From contig JAABSW010000007.1 of assembly GCA_011390155.1 (NCBI GenBank), positions 49,317-113,316 of the forward strand: a DNA stretch of 64,000 nt, in the 5' to 3' direction. Source of the stretch: Clostridiaceae bacterium (GTDB taxonomy: Bacteria > Bacillota > Clostridia > Peptostreptococcales > Tindalliaceae). A model generated the notes under the pieces. The model was not told where the DNA came from and searched no databases. It saw only the letters and a list, made by a program, of their open reading frames with translations. Position numbers and translations under genes: made by a program. Numbering within the stretch: position 1 is the first letter of the stretch; each line of letters begins with the position of its first letter. Positions 10,582 to 20,450 of this stretch are shown in pieces.

Positions 10582-11270
10582 GATGCTTCTCCTTTCTTCA
10601 GGCGGCGTTCCACCACCCAGGCGGTTAAGCCCACTATCAGCAAAGCACTCATGGCATAAACACCAATCTTAATGGCTGTGTTGATAAAAAACGTCTCTGG
10701 CAGTAATTGTATCAGCACATGTCTGCCGGGATCAAGGATCCATAAATCATTGTCAAATAACAATAAATGAAAATAGGTGAAATACCTGGAGAAATCCAGC
10801 CATATCAATAAACCCAATAAAATCATCATATCAACATTGGCCAGTCCCGTATAAAAAAGGGTTCTAAGCCAGTGGTTTTTCCACCTGGGATCTCTGGCGA
10901 CAACGTAGCCCAGGAGTACGATGGTCAACGCCAGGGAGACGTTTCGAATCATCCTGGCCCGTTCAAAAAGAAACAGTACATCTTCCATGTGAACCCGTTC
11001 TCTTTCATCGTACAACTCTTGAAAGTCTCCGTCCTTCACAGCCGTTGTCTGAAAATCATTCTTATTGCCTTTTAAATACCGGGTGATTTCTTCCGCTGCA
11101 ACAGCCTGGTTTTCCTGATCCATACCGGTGGCAGGGTTCCATTCCTGTTTTTCAAACTCTGTGAGATAATGATCTACATCATAAGTCACCAATTCAAGGG
11201 CTGTCACCCAGGTGAACAAGGTAACACAGATGCCGATGACAACATAAATGAAACGCAGCCGCCATTTCAT
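10578..11270 (-). CDS. TIGR01906-like integral membrane protein
   Basis: MKWRLRFIYVVIGICVTLFTWVTALELVTYDVDHYLTEFEKQEW...; several TM segments; start moved from 11348 to the internal Met at 11270. Confidence 0.75.
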   Translation of the reverse strand: MKWRLRFIYVVIGICVTLFTWVTALELVTYDVDHYLTEFEKQEWNPATGMDQENQAVAAEEITRYLKGNKNDFQTTAVKDGDFQELYDERERVHMEDVLFLFERARMIRNVSLALTIVLLGYVVARDPRWKNHWLRTLFYTGLANVDMMILLGLLIWLDFSRYFTYFHLLLFDNDLWILDPGRHVLIQLLPETFFINTAIKIGVYAMSALLIVGLTAWVVERRLKKGEAS

Positions 11271-11329
11271 AGTACTCTCCACCCTTCGGTCATTGATATT
11301 TGTTTTAATGCTTTTTGGGAAATCCTGTT

Positions 11330-12079
11330 TTATGACTCCCGTAAACAATCGAGAATTTCTTCCTTTACAGATATATACGCTGCATCGGTAAAAAGGTTCA
11401 GATGACGTGGCCGTTTCAGGGGCACATCAAAAACTCCTTTAACCACCGCAGGTCTTTGTGAAAGGACACAAATGCTGTCGGAAAGGATGATGGCTTCATC
11501 CACATCGTGGGTGATGAGAAGAATGGAGGCGTCCAATTTATTAAGCACCTCCATGAGCCAGGTTTGCATTGCCTGCCTGGTCATGGCGTCCAGACCACCA
11601 AAGGGTTCATCCAGGAGAAGAATATCCCTGGAGAATAAAAAAGTCCTGAGCAGGGCCGCCCGTTGTCGCATACCGCCGGACAACTGGTCAGGATAATAAT
11701 GTTCAAAGCCATCCAACCCGAACAGATGAAAATACCCTTGGGCCTGTTCTCTTGCCTCTTTCGCGATGACACCCTTTAGAAAGAGGGGCATGGCAGTGTT
11801 ATCCAATATGCTTTTCCAAGGAAGCAACAGGTCTTTTTGGTGCATAAAACTCACCCTGCCCGTTTGATGGGTGTGGTCAATGCCATCAATCAACACCCTG
11901 CCCTGGTCCGGCTTAATCAAGCCAGCAATGATGGAGAAGAGGGTGCTTTTTCCACATCCGCTGGGACCCAGTACGGAAACAAACTGGTTTTTTTTCAGGA
12001 CCAGGGAGATATCCTTCACCGTAGGCAAATTTGGATAATTTTTTTTCAGTTGTTGGACTTCCAGCTTGACCTCACCCAC
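11330..12079 (-). CDS. ABC transporter ATP-binding protein (nitrate/sulfonate/thiamine-precursor type)
   Basis: Walker A LGPSGCGKST, LSGGMRQRAALLRT signature, LLLDEPFGGLD. Confidence 0.94.
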   Translation of the reverse strand: MGEVKLEVQQLKKNYPNLPTVKDISLVLKKNQFVSVLGPSGCGKSTLFSIIAGLIKPDQGRVLIDGIDHTHQTGRVSFMHQKDLLLPWKSILDNTAMPLFLKGVIAKEAREQAQGYFHLFGLDGFEHYYPDQLSGGMRQRAALLRTFLFSRDILLLDEPFGGLDAMTRQAMQTWLMEVLNKLDASILLITHDVDEAIILSDSICVLSQRPAVVKGVFDVPLKRPRHLNLFTDAAYISVKEEILDCLRES

Positions 12080-12101
12080 ACCATCACTACCCTTTTCGAA
12101 G

Positions 12102-12899
12102 TTATTGGTTCACCATTTCCTCTGCTTCCTGTTTCCTCGCAACACTCATCCATGGCATAGTTCTCTTTTCCATCCACTGGATGAGTTTCAGCACTGCGAT
12201 GCTGAGCAAAACGATGACAACAATCACGGAAAACACACGGTCTGTGGCAAAAGACTGCCGCACCCGCAGCATATAGACACCCAGTCCCATGCTGCCCCCA
12301 ATCCATTCTCCTATGACAGCACCCATGATACTGTATGTTCCTGATATTTTTAATCCTGCAAAAAAAGATGGCATGGCGGCAGGGATCTTTACCCACCGAT
12401 ACCGTTGCCAGGGAGTGGCACCCATGGACCGCATCAAATCAATGAGTTCTTTGTCAACAGAGGCAAGTCCTTCCATGGAACTGATGGTAATGGGGAAAAA
12501 ACACACCAGAATGACGATGAGCACCTTGGGTAAGTAACCAAATCCAAACCACATGGCAAACAGAGGCGCTAGGGTAACGATGGGCACCGTTTGAGACGTA
12601 ATCAGGTATGGGTACACCATGCGCCTGACCAAGGGTGAATGATCCAACCAAAGTGCCAGTAAACCCCCTGAAATCACAGCGATTGAAAAACCCAGGGCGG
12701 CCTCCATAAGCGTAACCCCGCCATGACGCAGTAACAACCCGGCATCGTTGACCAGTGCCTGGATCACCCTGGAAGGTGGCGGCAATAGATACGCTGGCAG
12801 CCACTGAAAAAAACCTATGGCTTCCCACATAATAAGAAACACCATCCCTGCAGCGGCAGGCAGCAATTTATCCCCTATACTTTCCCACTTTTTCATCAA
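12102..12899 (-). CDS. ABC transporter permease (TauC/SsuC/ThiX type)
   Basis: IMWEAIGFFQWLPAYLLPPPSRVIQALV...SQTVPIVTLAPLFAMWFGFGYLPKVLIVILVCFFPI...IGEWIGGSMGLGVYML. Confidence 0.93.
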   Translation of the reverse strand: MMKKWESIGDKLLPAAAGMVFLIMWEAIGFFQWLPAYLLPPPSRVIQALVNDAGLLLRHGGVTLMEAALGFSIAVISGGLLALWLDHSPLVRRMVYPYLITSQTVPIVTLAPLFAMWFGFGYLPKVLIVILVCFFPITISSMEGLASVDKELIDLMRSMGATPWQRYRWVKIPAAMPSFFAGLKISGTYSIMGAVIGEWIGGSMGLGVYMLRVRQSFATDRVFSVIVVIVLLSIAVLKLIQWMEKRTMPWMSVARKQEAEEMVNQ

Positions 12900-13176
12900 T
12901 GGTCACGCCTTTCGGCTTGTAATGGATTTTAACGATGGACATGACACTGCCGGCTCCTGCCTCAATACAAAGCAATTGTGCCTGCCTGACAATGTCCAGA
13001 AGCTCCTCCAGGTCACCTTCCATGGTGGTTTCCATTGGTCCCACTTCATAACGCACACCGCTGTTGGCGATCAACTCAATGACTTTGTCCACCACAGGGT
13101 ACACGTCTTCCGATGGCACACTTGGCAATACCTGAAGTCCTACGTTTGCGTTGCTGGTTTTATTGTTATCGCTCAT
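12868..13176 (-). CDS. MTH1187/YkoF-family thiamine-binding protein
   Basis: VGLQVLPSVPSEDVYPVVDKVIELIANSGVRYEVGPMETTMEGDLEELLDIVRQAQLLCIEAGAGSVMSIVKIHYKP; overlaps the permease start. Confidence 0.88.
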   Translation of the reverse strand: MSDNNKTSNANVGLQVLPSVPSEDVYPVVDKVIELIANSGVRYEVGPMETTMEGDLEELLDIVRQAQLLCIEAGAGSVMSIVKIHYKPKGVTIDEKVGKYRG

Positions 13177-13206
13177 GTTTTGCCTCCTTTTGACTTTCTT
13201 CCATAA

Positions 13207-15252
13207 TTAAGAGAGTTGCTGCAAAAAATCTGCTTCACTCATCAGCACCAGATCAGGATTTTTCCCAGATTCCTTTATTTGAGTGGCTTTCTTCAGTTTA
13301 CTGCCAGCGTCTTCCCCATGAACCAGTATGTCAGTTTTTGCACTGACACTGTCTGTCACCTGGGCCCCTAGCTTTGTTAACAGGTCTTTCATCTCCTGGC
13401 GGCTGTAATGAGCCATTTTTCCGGTAACAACCACGGTTTTTCCTGTAAAATAATTCTCCTTAATTCTCCCATCTGCTCCTTCATAAACAGGCTTCACCCC
13501 GGATTCCAACAGCGCACTGACTGCTTCCCTTACGTGTTTCTCCCTGAAAAAGGTGACGATGCTATCAGCCACAATGTCACCCACATCCTGCAGTGACACC
13601 AACTCTTCCATCTCTGCTTCCATGACGGACTCCAGACTTTTAAAGTGATTGGCCAGTTCCTGTGCTGTTCTTTTTCCCACGTTGGGAATTCCCAGGGCGT
13701 ATAAAAAGCGGTGCAGGGAAATTTCTTTGCTGGCTTCCAAAGCTTTCACCAGATTTTCAGCTTTTTTATGCTGAAAGCCCTCCAGTTCCATCAACTGCTC
13801 CACCGTCAGGTGATACAGCTCATGAACGCTTCTTAAATCGATGACATCAAATAGCAGGGCGGCTGTTTTTTCGCTGAAACCTTCAATGTCCATGGCATCA
13901 CGGCTGGCAAAGTGCGCAAGGGAAGCCACCAACTGAGGTTTGCAAGCCAATCGGTTGGGACAAAACAAATGCGCCCCTTTTTCAACAATTTCACTTCCGC
14001 AGGCAGGACAATGTTCCGGTTTTTCAATAGGTGTACATTGCTCATCCCCATCACCTGCCCTGCCCATGACCTCAGGGATCACGTCGTTTGAACGCCGCAG
14101 CCACACCATACAGCCTTTTTCCAGTTTTTTTCGCTGAATATCTTCATAGTTATTCAGGGTGGCCCTGCGTACTGTCACCCCTCCGATGTCCACAGGGGTT
14201 AGTTCCGCTGCCGGTGTCAATTTACCGGTTCGCCCCACCTGCCAGACTACCTCTTCCAGCCGGGTGGTGGTTTCCATGGCTTCAAACTTATAGGCAACGG
14301 CCCACCGGGGAAATTTCATGGTGTAACCCGCTTCCTGACGAAGCTGGTATTCATTAAGTTTCATCACAACCCCATCCACAAGGTAATCCAACCGAGGAAT
14401 CTGTGCTTCCATCCATTTGATTTTCTCCACGGCTTCTTCAATGCCAGATACTTTATAAATCATTGGACTTACAGGAAACCGATTCTTTTCAAGAAAGACA
14501 AGCATTTCCTCATGAGTGGTAAACACAGTGTCTTCTGTATAGCCTACCTGGTAACACAACAGGTCCAGTTTTCTGGTGGCGGTGGTTTGGGGGTTAAGAT
14601 TTCGCAAGGCCCCTGCAGCTGCATTTCTTGGATTCTTCAATGGTTCAGCGGCCCTCTGGTTATAGGCTTCAAAGACAGACAGTTTCATGAGTCCCTCTCC
14701 CTGGATTTCCATCACTCCCTGATGGGGAATGGCCAGGGGAACACTGCCCATGGTTTTAACCTGCGGCAAAATTCCTTCACCCATCTCACCATTACCACGT
14801 GTAGCTGCCTGGACCAACAGCCCATTTTCATAGGTCAGGTTAATGGTCAACCCATCGTACTTATACTCAAGGATGTACTCCAATGACTCCTGCGCTTTCA
14901 ACCTGTCACCCAACTGACGGCGAAGTCTGTTTTCCCATTCCAACAGCTCCTGGGCTGAACGCACCTTGTCCAGGCTCCACAAGGGGGCTTTATGACGGTG
15001 GGATTCAAACGATTTGACAGGTTCATCCCCCACCCTTTTCGTTGGTGTGTCAGGCAACCATGAACCGGTTTCCTTTTCTAGTTTCACCAGTTCATCGTAC
15101 AGCCGGTCATACTCTCCATCTGAAACCCGCGGATCATCCAGTACATAATAATGATAACTGTATTCATTCAGCTGGTCCACCAGATGACGCATGCGTTCCA
15201 TGGGATTCTCTTTCTTCAATGGAATCACCTTCCCATTCAGTTTATGTTTCAA
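13207..15252 (-). CDS. ligA: NAD-dependent DNA ligase
   Basis: LEYILEYKYDGLTINLTYENGLLVQAATRGNGEMGE; zinc finger CPACGSEIVEKGAHLFCPNRLAC; HhH and BRCT C-terminus. Start may be the internal Met (MERMRHLV). Confidence 0.95.
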   Translation of the reverse strand: MKHKLNGKVIPLKKENPMERMRHLVDQLNEYSYHYYVLDDPRVSDGEYDRLYDELVKLEKETGSWLPDTPTKRVGDEPVKSFESHRHKAPLWSLDKVRSAQELLEWENRLRRQLGDRLKAQESLEYILEYKYDGLTINLTYENGLLVQAATRGNGEMGEGILPQVKTMGSVPLAIPHQGVMEIQGEGLMKLSVFEAYNQRAAEPLKNPRNAAAGALRNLNPQTTATRKLDLLCYQVGYTEDTVFTTHEEMLVFLEKNRFPVSPMIYKVSGIEEAVEKIKWMEAQIPRLDYLVDGVVMKLNEYQLRQEAGYTMKFPRWAVAYKFEAMETTTRLEEVVWQVGRTGKLTPAAELTPVDIGGVTVRRATLNNYEDIQRKKLEKGCMVWLRRSNDVIPEVMGRAGDGDEQCTPIEKPEHCPACGSEIVEKGAHLFCPNRLACKPQLVASLAHFASRDAMDIEGFSEKTAALLFDVIDLRSVHELYHLTVEQLMELEGFQHKKAENLVKALEASKEISLHRFLYALGIPNVGKRTAQELANHFKSLESVMEAEMEELVSLQDVGDIVADSIVTFFREKHVREAVSALLESGVKPVYEGADGRIKENYFTGKTVVVTGKMAHYSRQEMKDLLTKLGAQVTDSVSAKTDILVHGEDAGSKLKKATQIKESGKNPDLVLMSEADFLQQLS

Positions 15253-17680
15253 GGGTTAGTTTTACATACCCCAGGGTGATTTTTTTAATTCCCTTGTCTG
15301 GGAATGCAATGGTTACTACGTCTCCATCCCTGGCCACCACAGTTCCCTTCCCAAAGGAGGGGTGTCTGACCTGATTGCCCATGGATATGTTGGCCTCAGG
15401 CGCAGCTTCGGAACTCGTGTTTTTATTTAAATGGTTCCCTGGCACCTTCGGTGCAGCATTAAAAGCGCCACCGATGGCAAACCCGGTGGGAGGTGTTGGT
15501 GCTTTTTTCTTTTTTGACCACCGGTCGCTCCGGTCCTTCATGCTGCCCAATGATCCATCTTCCTGTGATATGACACAATGCTCGGGAATTTCTTCTAAAA
15601 ATCGTGAGGGAGGATTACTGTTGGGTCGGCCATAAAGTGTGCGCTGCTGAGCATTGCTCATAAATAATTTTACCTTCGCCCGGGTAATGCCCACATAACA
15701 AAGGCGCCGTTCCTCCTCTTCGTTGCCTTCATTTAACGACATGGAAGAAGGAAAAATATTTTCCTCCATTCCAGGCATGAAAACAACAGGGAATTCCAGC
15801 CCTTTGGCACTGTGAAGGGTCATAAGAAGCATCCCTGGGTCCGATTCGTCCAAATTGTCCACCGCTGCTTCCAGGGAAGTGTTGGCCAGAAATCCTTCCA
15901 GTGTTTTATCATCTGACACTTCGTCGTATTCTTTCGTCAGTGATAAAAACTCCATCAGGTTTTCCACCCTTCCCAGGGATTCGATGGTGTTCTCTTTTTT
16001 TAATCCGTCAATCATACCTGTATCATCATAAATTTTCTGGGTTAGCATGGTCACGGGAATGCTATTCTTTTCCTCTATCCACCGGTCCAGCAATTGTGCA
16101 AAGTCTGTCAGGTTTTTCATAGCCCTACCACCAGCCATAATCAACAACCGTGGGTCTTTCAACACCTGGTAGATGGTGCACTGGTGATCTTCTGCAACGG
16201 TTTCAAGGGCTTCAATGGTTTTGCTGCCAATGCCCCTGCGGGGGACATTGACAATGCGTTTAAGACTAACCCCGTCACTGGGGTTTTCGATAACTTTCAG
16301 GTATGCCAAAATGTCCCGGATTTCCTTTCTGTCATAGAAGCGTGTGCCCCCATAAATGCGGTAAGGAATGGCTGCTTTCATAAGCGCTTCCTCAAGTACC
16401 CTCGACTGGGCATGGGTACGGTAGAGTACGGCAAAATCGCTGCTGCTATAACCGTCGTCTATGAGACTTCTGGCTGTGTTCACCAGAAAAGCAGCTTCAT
16501 CATACTCATTGCTGCAGCGTTTGTAAACCAGTGGTTCTCCCTTATTTCCTTCTGTAAACAGTTTTTTGTGTTTTCTCATCTGGTTGTTGGCCACCACTTT
16601 GTTGGCGGCTTCCAGGATGGTGGAGGTGGAGCGGTAGTTCTGCTCCAGTTTAACCGTTCGTGTATCGGAAAAATCTTTCTCAAAGCCCAGGATATTACTG
16701 ATATCAGCCCCGCGCCATCCGTAGATGGATTGGTCGTCGTCACCTACCACACACAGGTTATGATGACGGTCAGCAATTGACCGTACCCATAGATATTGTG
16801 GTCGGTTTGTATCCTGAAACTCATCCACCAAGACATATTGAAAACGCTGTTGGTAATAGGCCAAGACATCCGGTGCTTCCCTGAACAGGATAAGGGTTTT
16901 GACAATCAGATCGTCAAAATCAAGGGCATTGTTTTTTTTCAGTTTCTTCTCGTACAGTTCATACAACTGGGCCATTTGTTTCTGGTAATAATCATTTCCA
17001 GCTTCTTTAACACATTCTGCAGGGGTCATCATGACATCTTTACGTTTGCTTATGTAACCACTGACCATCCCCGGGGAAAAGATTTTTTCACTGATGTTCA
17101 GGTCTTTGATGCATTCTTTCAGCAGAATTTTTTGGTCCTGTGTGTCATAAATCACGAAATTGCGGCCATAACCCAGCCGTTCGATGTCTTTACGCAGGAT
17201 TCGAGCACAGGCAGCGTGGAAGGTATTGAGCCACATGGCGTCATAACGTCCTTCCAGTCTTTTCTGCACCCGCTCTTTCATTTCCTTTGCTGCTTTGTTA
17301 GTGAAGGTGATGGCCAGTATTTTGTACGGATCAACCCCTTCTGATTCCAGCAATCTGGCCATGGCCAGGGGTGGCTGTCGGGTTAAATCATCCTGATTAT
17401 CTTCCATCCATCTGTTCAATTCCAGTACCTGCTTTTCTGAAAGGTTCTCAGGTAATGCTTCTGTTCCATACACAGGACCGAACCGAATGAGGTGGCTGAT
17501 TCGATTCACCAGCATAGTGGTTTTTCCCGATCCGGCACCTGCCAGTACCAGTGAGGGACCGTGTACGTGCAACACTGCCTCACGTTGAGCTTTGTTCAGA
17601 TGAGGGTACTGGGCTTCTATAAAGGTATCCCGCAGCCGGATAAATTCCTTCTGCCAGGCATGTTCATTCATATGCAACAC
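15242..17680 (-). CDS. pcrA: ATP-dependent DNA helicase PcrA/UvrD
   Basis: LNKAQREAVLHVHGPSLVLAGAGSGKTTMLVNRI...ITFTNKAAKEM...VDEFQDTN...LEQNYRS...MTLHSAKGLEFPVVF. Confidence 0.97.
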   Translation of the reverse strand: MLHMNEHAWQKEFIRLRDTFIEAQYPHLNKAQREAVLHVHGPSLVLAGAGSGKTTMLVNRISHLIRFGPVYGTEALPENLSEKQVLELNRWMEDNQDDLTRQPPLAMARLLESEGVDPYKILAITFTNKAAKEMKERVQKRLEGRYDAMWLNTFHAACARILRKDIERLGYGRNFVIYDTQDQKILLKECIKDLNISEKIFSPGMVSGYISKRKDVMMTPAECVKEAGNDYYQKQMAQLYELYEKKLKKNNALDFDDLIVKTLILFREAPDVLAYYQQRFQYVLVDEFQDTNRPQYLWVRSIADRHHNLCVVGDDDQSIYGWRGADISNILGFEKDFSDTRTVKLEQNYRSTSTILEAANKVVANNQMRKHKKLFTEGNKGEPLVYKRCSNEYDEAAFLVNTARSLIDDGYSSSDFAVLYRTHAQSRVLEEALMKAAIPYRIYGGTRFYDRKEIRDILAYLKVIENPSDGVSLKRIVNVPRRGIGSKTIEALETVAEDHQCTIYQVLKDPRLLIMAGGRAMKNLTDFAQLLDRWIEEKNSIPVTMLTQKIYDDTGMIDGLKKENTIESLGRVENLMEFLSLTKEYDEVSDDKTLEGFLANTSLEAAVDNLDESDPGMLLMTLHSAKGLEFPVVFMPGMEENIFPSSMSLNEGNEEEERRLCYVGITRAKVKLFMSNAQQRTLYGRPNSNPPSRFLEEIPEHCVISQEDGSLGSMKDRSDRWSKKKKAPTPPTGFAIGGAFNAAPKVPGNHLNKNTSSEAAPEANISMGNQVRHPSFGKGTVVARDGDVVTIAFPDKGIKKITLGYVKLTLET

Positions 17681-17731
17681 TCCTTTCCACTGACAAGTAT
17701 AGCATAAAACACCGTTGTCCGGGGTACTTAA

Positions 17732-17757
17732 AAAACCCTGTCGGATGACAGGGTTTT
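17732..17757 (-). terminator. Terminator downstream of the response regulator-GGDEF gene
   Basis: Perfect hairpin AAAACCCTGTC-ATCC/GGAT-GACAGGGTTTT immediately after the TAA. Confidence 0.85.
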
Positions 17758-19087
17758 ACTCTTCCAAGCTGTTTCCATAGCGGTCCAATCTATTTATATG
17801 CTTCAAATTTTCTATTTCGTTGTAGTCAGGATGCGCCTTCATCATCTCCAACAGTTCTTTTAAGCGCTGGTCCCGGTTGTTCTGTTTATTGCGGTACATA
17901 TTGTCGTCAGCGTCCTTGATCATTTGTACTGCCGGCTTATCTTTATTGTATTTTGTCCCTGAACCCAGGGATAAACTGGTCAGTTTCCCATTTTTCATTT
18001 CTTCCTCACATCTTCGTTTAATGCGCCGCATGATTTTTCGCACATCTGCTTCATCGGTTTGTGACAATAAAACAGTGAATTCATCACCACCTGTGCGGCA
18101 AACGATGTCTTCATCCCGGCAACTTTCACTTAATATGTTGGCAATTTCGACGGCAACACTGTCTCCCTGTGGATGACCCAACACATCATTGACAAGTTTC
18201 AACCCATCGATATCTCCCAGAATAACACTCAGAGGGTATTGTCGTTCAGTGTCCAGGCGGTTCAGCTCCTCTTCAAAAAAGTCTCGGTTGTACAAACCAG
18301 TCAACCTATCCCGGAACCGGAGGTATATCATTTCTTCCTCCGCCTTTTTTCGTTCTGTCACATCCCTGACAATGGCCACTGCTTCATTCTCTCCACTGGC
18401 CATGACCCTCATCTCAAAAATCCGGGGTCCCTTGGCAATGGTTAGCTCATATTCCAAGGTTTGCAGGGTGTCAGTGGTAAGGGCCTTCTGCACCACTGAT
18501 AATATTTGTCCTCCCAAGGGATCGGGTAAGGTTTCCGTCACTTTTTTACCTTTCAACCAACTTGCGTCTTTCACCAGCAACTGATCATCTGAGGTGAAAA
18601 TTTCCAGGTGAGTACCTTCCTGGTCATAACAAAACAAAATATCCGGCAATACCTGGATCATGGATTGAAAACGTTGCTCACTGCGGTCTAGCGTTTGTTT
18701 CATTTCAGCTTTATAGAGTGCCAGTTCTATGTTTATGTAAAGTTCTTTTTCGTTAAAAGGTTTTACCAGAAAACCATAAGGTTCTGTGGCCAATACCCGT
18801 TCCATCAGATCTTCATTCAAGAGGCCCGAGAGGAACAGCACAGGAATTCCCAGGTGATTTTGCACCTGGTTAGCCGCCCATATACCGTCTTTTTCACCTT
18901 TTAGGGTGATGTCCATCAATACCAAGTCAGGTTTTCGTTTCATGATCATGGGCATCGCTTCTTCCACCGAATGGGCCACGCCCACAACACGATACCCCCG
19001 TTGTAACAGGGCATCTTTGATCACCTGTACATCCAGCAGACTATCTTCAACCACAAATATTTTCCCACTGCGTTTCATGTGCATCAC
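17756..19087 (-). CDS. Response regulator-PAS-diguanylate cyclase
   Basis: Receiver KIFVVEDSLLDVQVIKDAL...DLVLMDITLKGEKDG; PAS-like region; intact GGDEF (VCRTGGDEFTVLL). Confidence 0.93.
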   Translation of the reverse strand: MMHMKRSGKIFVVEDSLLDVQVIKDALLQRGYRVVGVAHSVEEAMPMIMKRKPDLVLMDITLKGEKDGIWAANQVQNHLGIPVLFLSGLLNEDLMERVLATEPYGFLVKPFNEKELYINIELALYKAEMKQTLDRSEQRFQSMIQVLPDILFCYDQEGTHLEIFTSDDQLLVKDASWLKGKKVTETLPDPLGGQILSVVQKALTTDTLQTLEYELTIAKGPRIFEMRVMASGENEAVAIVRDVTERKKAEEEMIYLRFRDRLTGLYNRDFFEEELNRLDTERQYPLSVILGDIDGLKLVNDVLGHPQGDSVAVEIANILSESCRDEDIVCRTGGDEFTVLLSQTDEADVRKIMRRIKRRCEEEMKNGKLTSLSLGSGTKYNKDKPAVQMIKDADDNMYRNKQNNRDQRLKELLEMMKAHPDYNEIENLKHINRLDRYGNSLEE

Positions 19088-19134
19088 CTCGAAGAAAGTT
19101 GGTTCTTTACTACCATTTTAGCATAAATCAGAGC

Positions 19135-20391
19135 TCAGTGCCCTCCATTTTGCAACACCTTATGGTATTTTTTAAAATAGGCTTCCATTTGCTTCTCTGT
19201 AACCCCTTCCAACTGCATTTGGAAAGCAGTTTCCAGTAAAACTCCCATTGTTTTTCCCTGTTCAAACCCCCATTTTTTCAAGTCAGTGCCTTTGACCAAT
19301 GGCTTGATCTTCTCCTGTGGTCGCCATTTTTTGATCCGGTACATTGCTTGGTGAACTTCTGAATCCCTGCCAATGTAACTCCAGAAGGGTGCTAAGGCGG
19401 TTATTGTCAGCATTAATTCATCCAGGTTTACGCCCAGGCTTAAACGCAGGACATCAGCTTTTCTCTCAGCATACAACTGAAAATTTTTGATTCCCCAAGA
19501 TATTTCAGTAATAAACCGTGTATGGTCATGATGATTGCTTAGTTCGGCATATTGCCTGATAACCCGGCTACGTATTTCCCTTTGGTCAGTCTCTGGGCTT
19601 TGTTGGTGTTCTGACAGCATACAGACTGACAAAAGAACGCCCCACATCCACTGCACCGGGTTGGCTGATTGGTTTCGCAGAGAGGCGGCACAGGTTAGCA
19701 CTTCATAGATCACTGTGTAAAAGGCTTTATTTGTTTGACACATTTCTGGTGTATGTCCCGTCTTACCAAGCAGCTCCCAGCCCTTTGCAGGGTTGAAACT
19801 CAGAAGCCATTTGTTTAGTTCCTCATAAATCCGTTCGTTGGCAACAGAATGCAGAGAAACCCGCCGCATGCCTTTCATGGTTTTTTCTTCAACGGAAAAA
19901 CCCATCCTTGCGCTTAATTGAACGGCACGAAGTACCCGAAGAGGGTCGTCTTCAAAGGTGTGGTTGGAAGCCATTCGCAATCGTCTCATTTCAAGGTCTT
20001 GCAGCCCTTCCAGCGGGTCTTTGATTTCTTCACTCAATGGATTCATATAGAGGGCATTGACTGTAAAATCCCTGCCTTCAGCGTCTCGTTTCATCATCTC
20101 CCATAAAGATAATTTTTGCTGGTCATCGCCCATTCGCGGTAACGAAAACTCAACCGCTAGGCCTTTCACCTGAAAGACACGAAAACTTTTTCCGTACTTC
20201 AACACTTGATCAAAATGCTCCAGCTCTCTTCGAAGCATGTTTTCATCCATACCAAAAACCACAACATCCGTATCTCGAACCGGTATTCCCAATAATTTGT
20301 CCCGGACGGTACCGCCTGTAATGAAGGGTTCCCCGCCTGCGCTGAGCAAATGTTGAAAAATTATTTTTTCCAGTGATGGCATGCTTTTCAC
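19135..20391 (-). CDS. CCA tRNA nucleotidyltransferase / poly(A) polymerase family
   Basis: GGEPFITGGTVRDKLLGIPVRDTDVVVFG...EGRDFTVNALYMNP...ILRAVQLSARMGFSVEEKT. Confidence 0.9.
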   Translation of the reverse strand: MKSMPSLEKIIFQHLLSAGGEPFITGGTVRDKLLGIPVRDTDVVVFGMDENMLRRELEHFDQVLKYGKSFRVFQVKGLAVEFSLPRMGDDQQKLSLWEMMKRDAEGRDFTVNALYMNPLSEEIKDPLEGLQDLEMRRLRMASNHTFEDDPLRVLRAVQLSARMGFSVEEKTMKGMRRVSLHSVANERIYEELNKWLLSFNPAKGWELLGKTGHTPEMCQTNKAFYTVIYEVLTCAASLRNQSANPVQWMWGVLLSVCMLSEHQQSPETDQREIRSRVIRQYAELSNHHDHTRFITEISWGIKNFQLYAERKADVLRLSLGVNLDELMLTITALAPFWSYIGRDSEVHQAMYRIKKWRPQEKIKPLVKGTDLKKWGFEQGKTMGVLLETAFQMQLEGVTEKQMEAYFKKYHKVLQNGGH

Positions 20392-20401
20392 CCCTTTGAC
20401 A

Positions 20402-20432
20402 AAAGGGAGCCTCCCACTGAGAGACTCCCTTT
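20402..20432 (-). terminator. Terminator downstream of the lipoprotein gene
   Basis: AAAGGGAG...CTCCCTTT inverted repeat followed by T-rich sequence on the minus strand. Confidence 0.6.
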
Positions 20433-20450
20433 CAATTCACTTCATCCTGT

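Noticed and set aside
11270-11348. N-terminal extension of the TIGR01906-like protein and overlap with the ABC ATPase
   Set aside because: The internal Met at 11270 directly precedes a membrane-protein N-terminus and removes the overlap; extension is probably non-coding.
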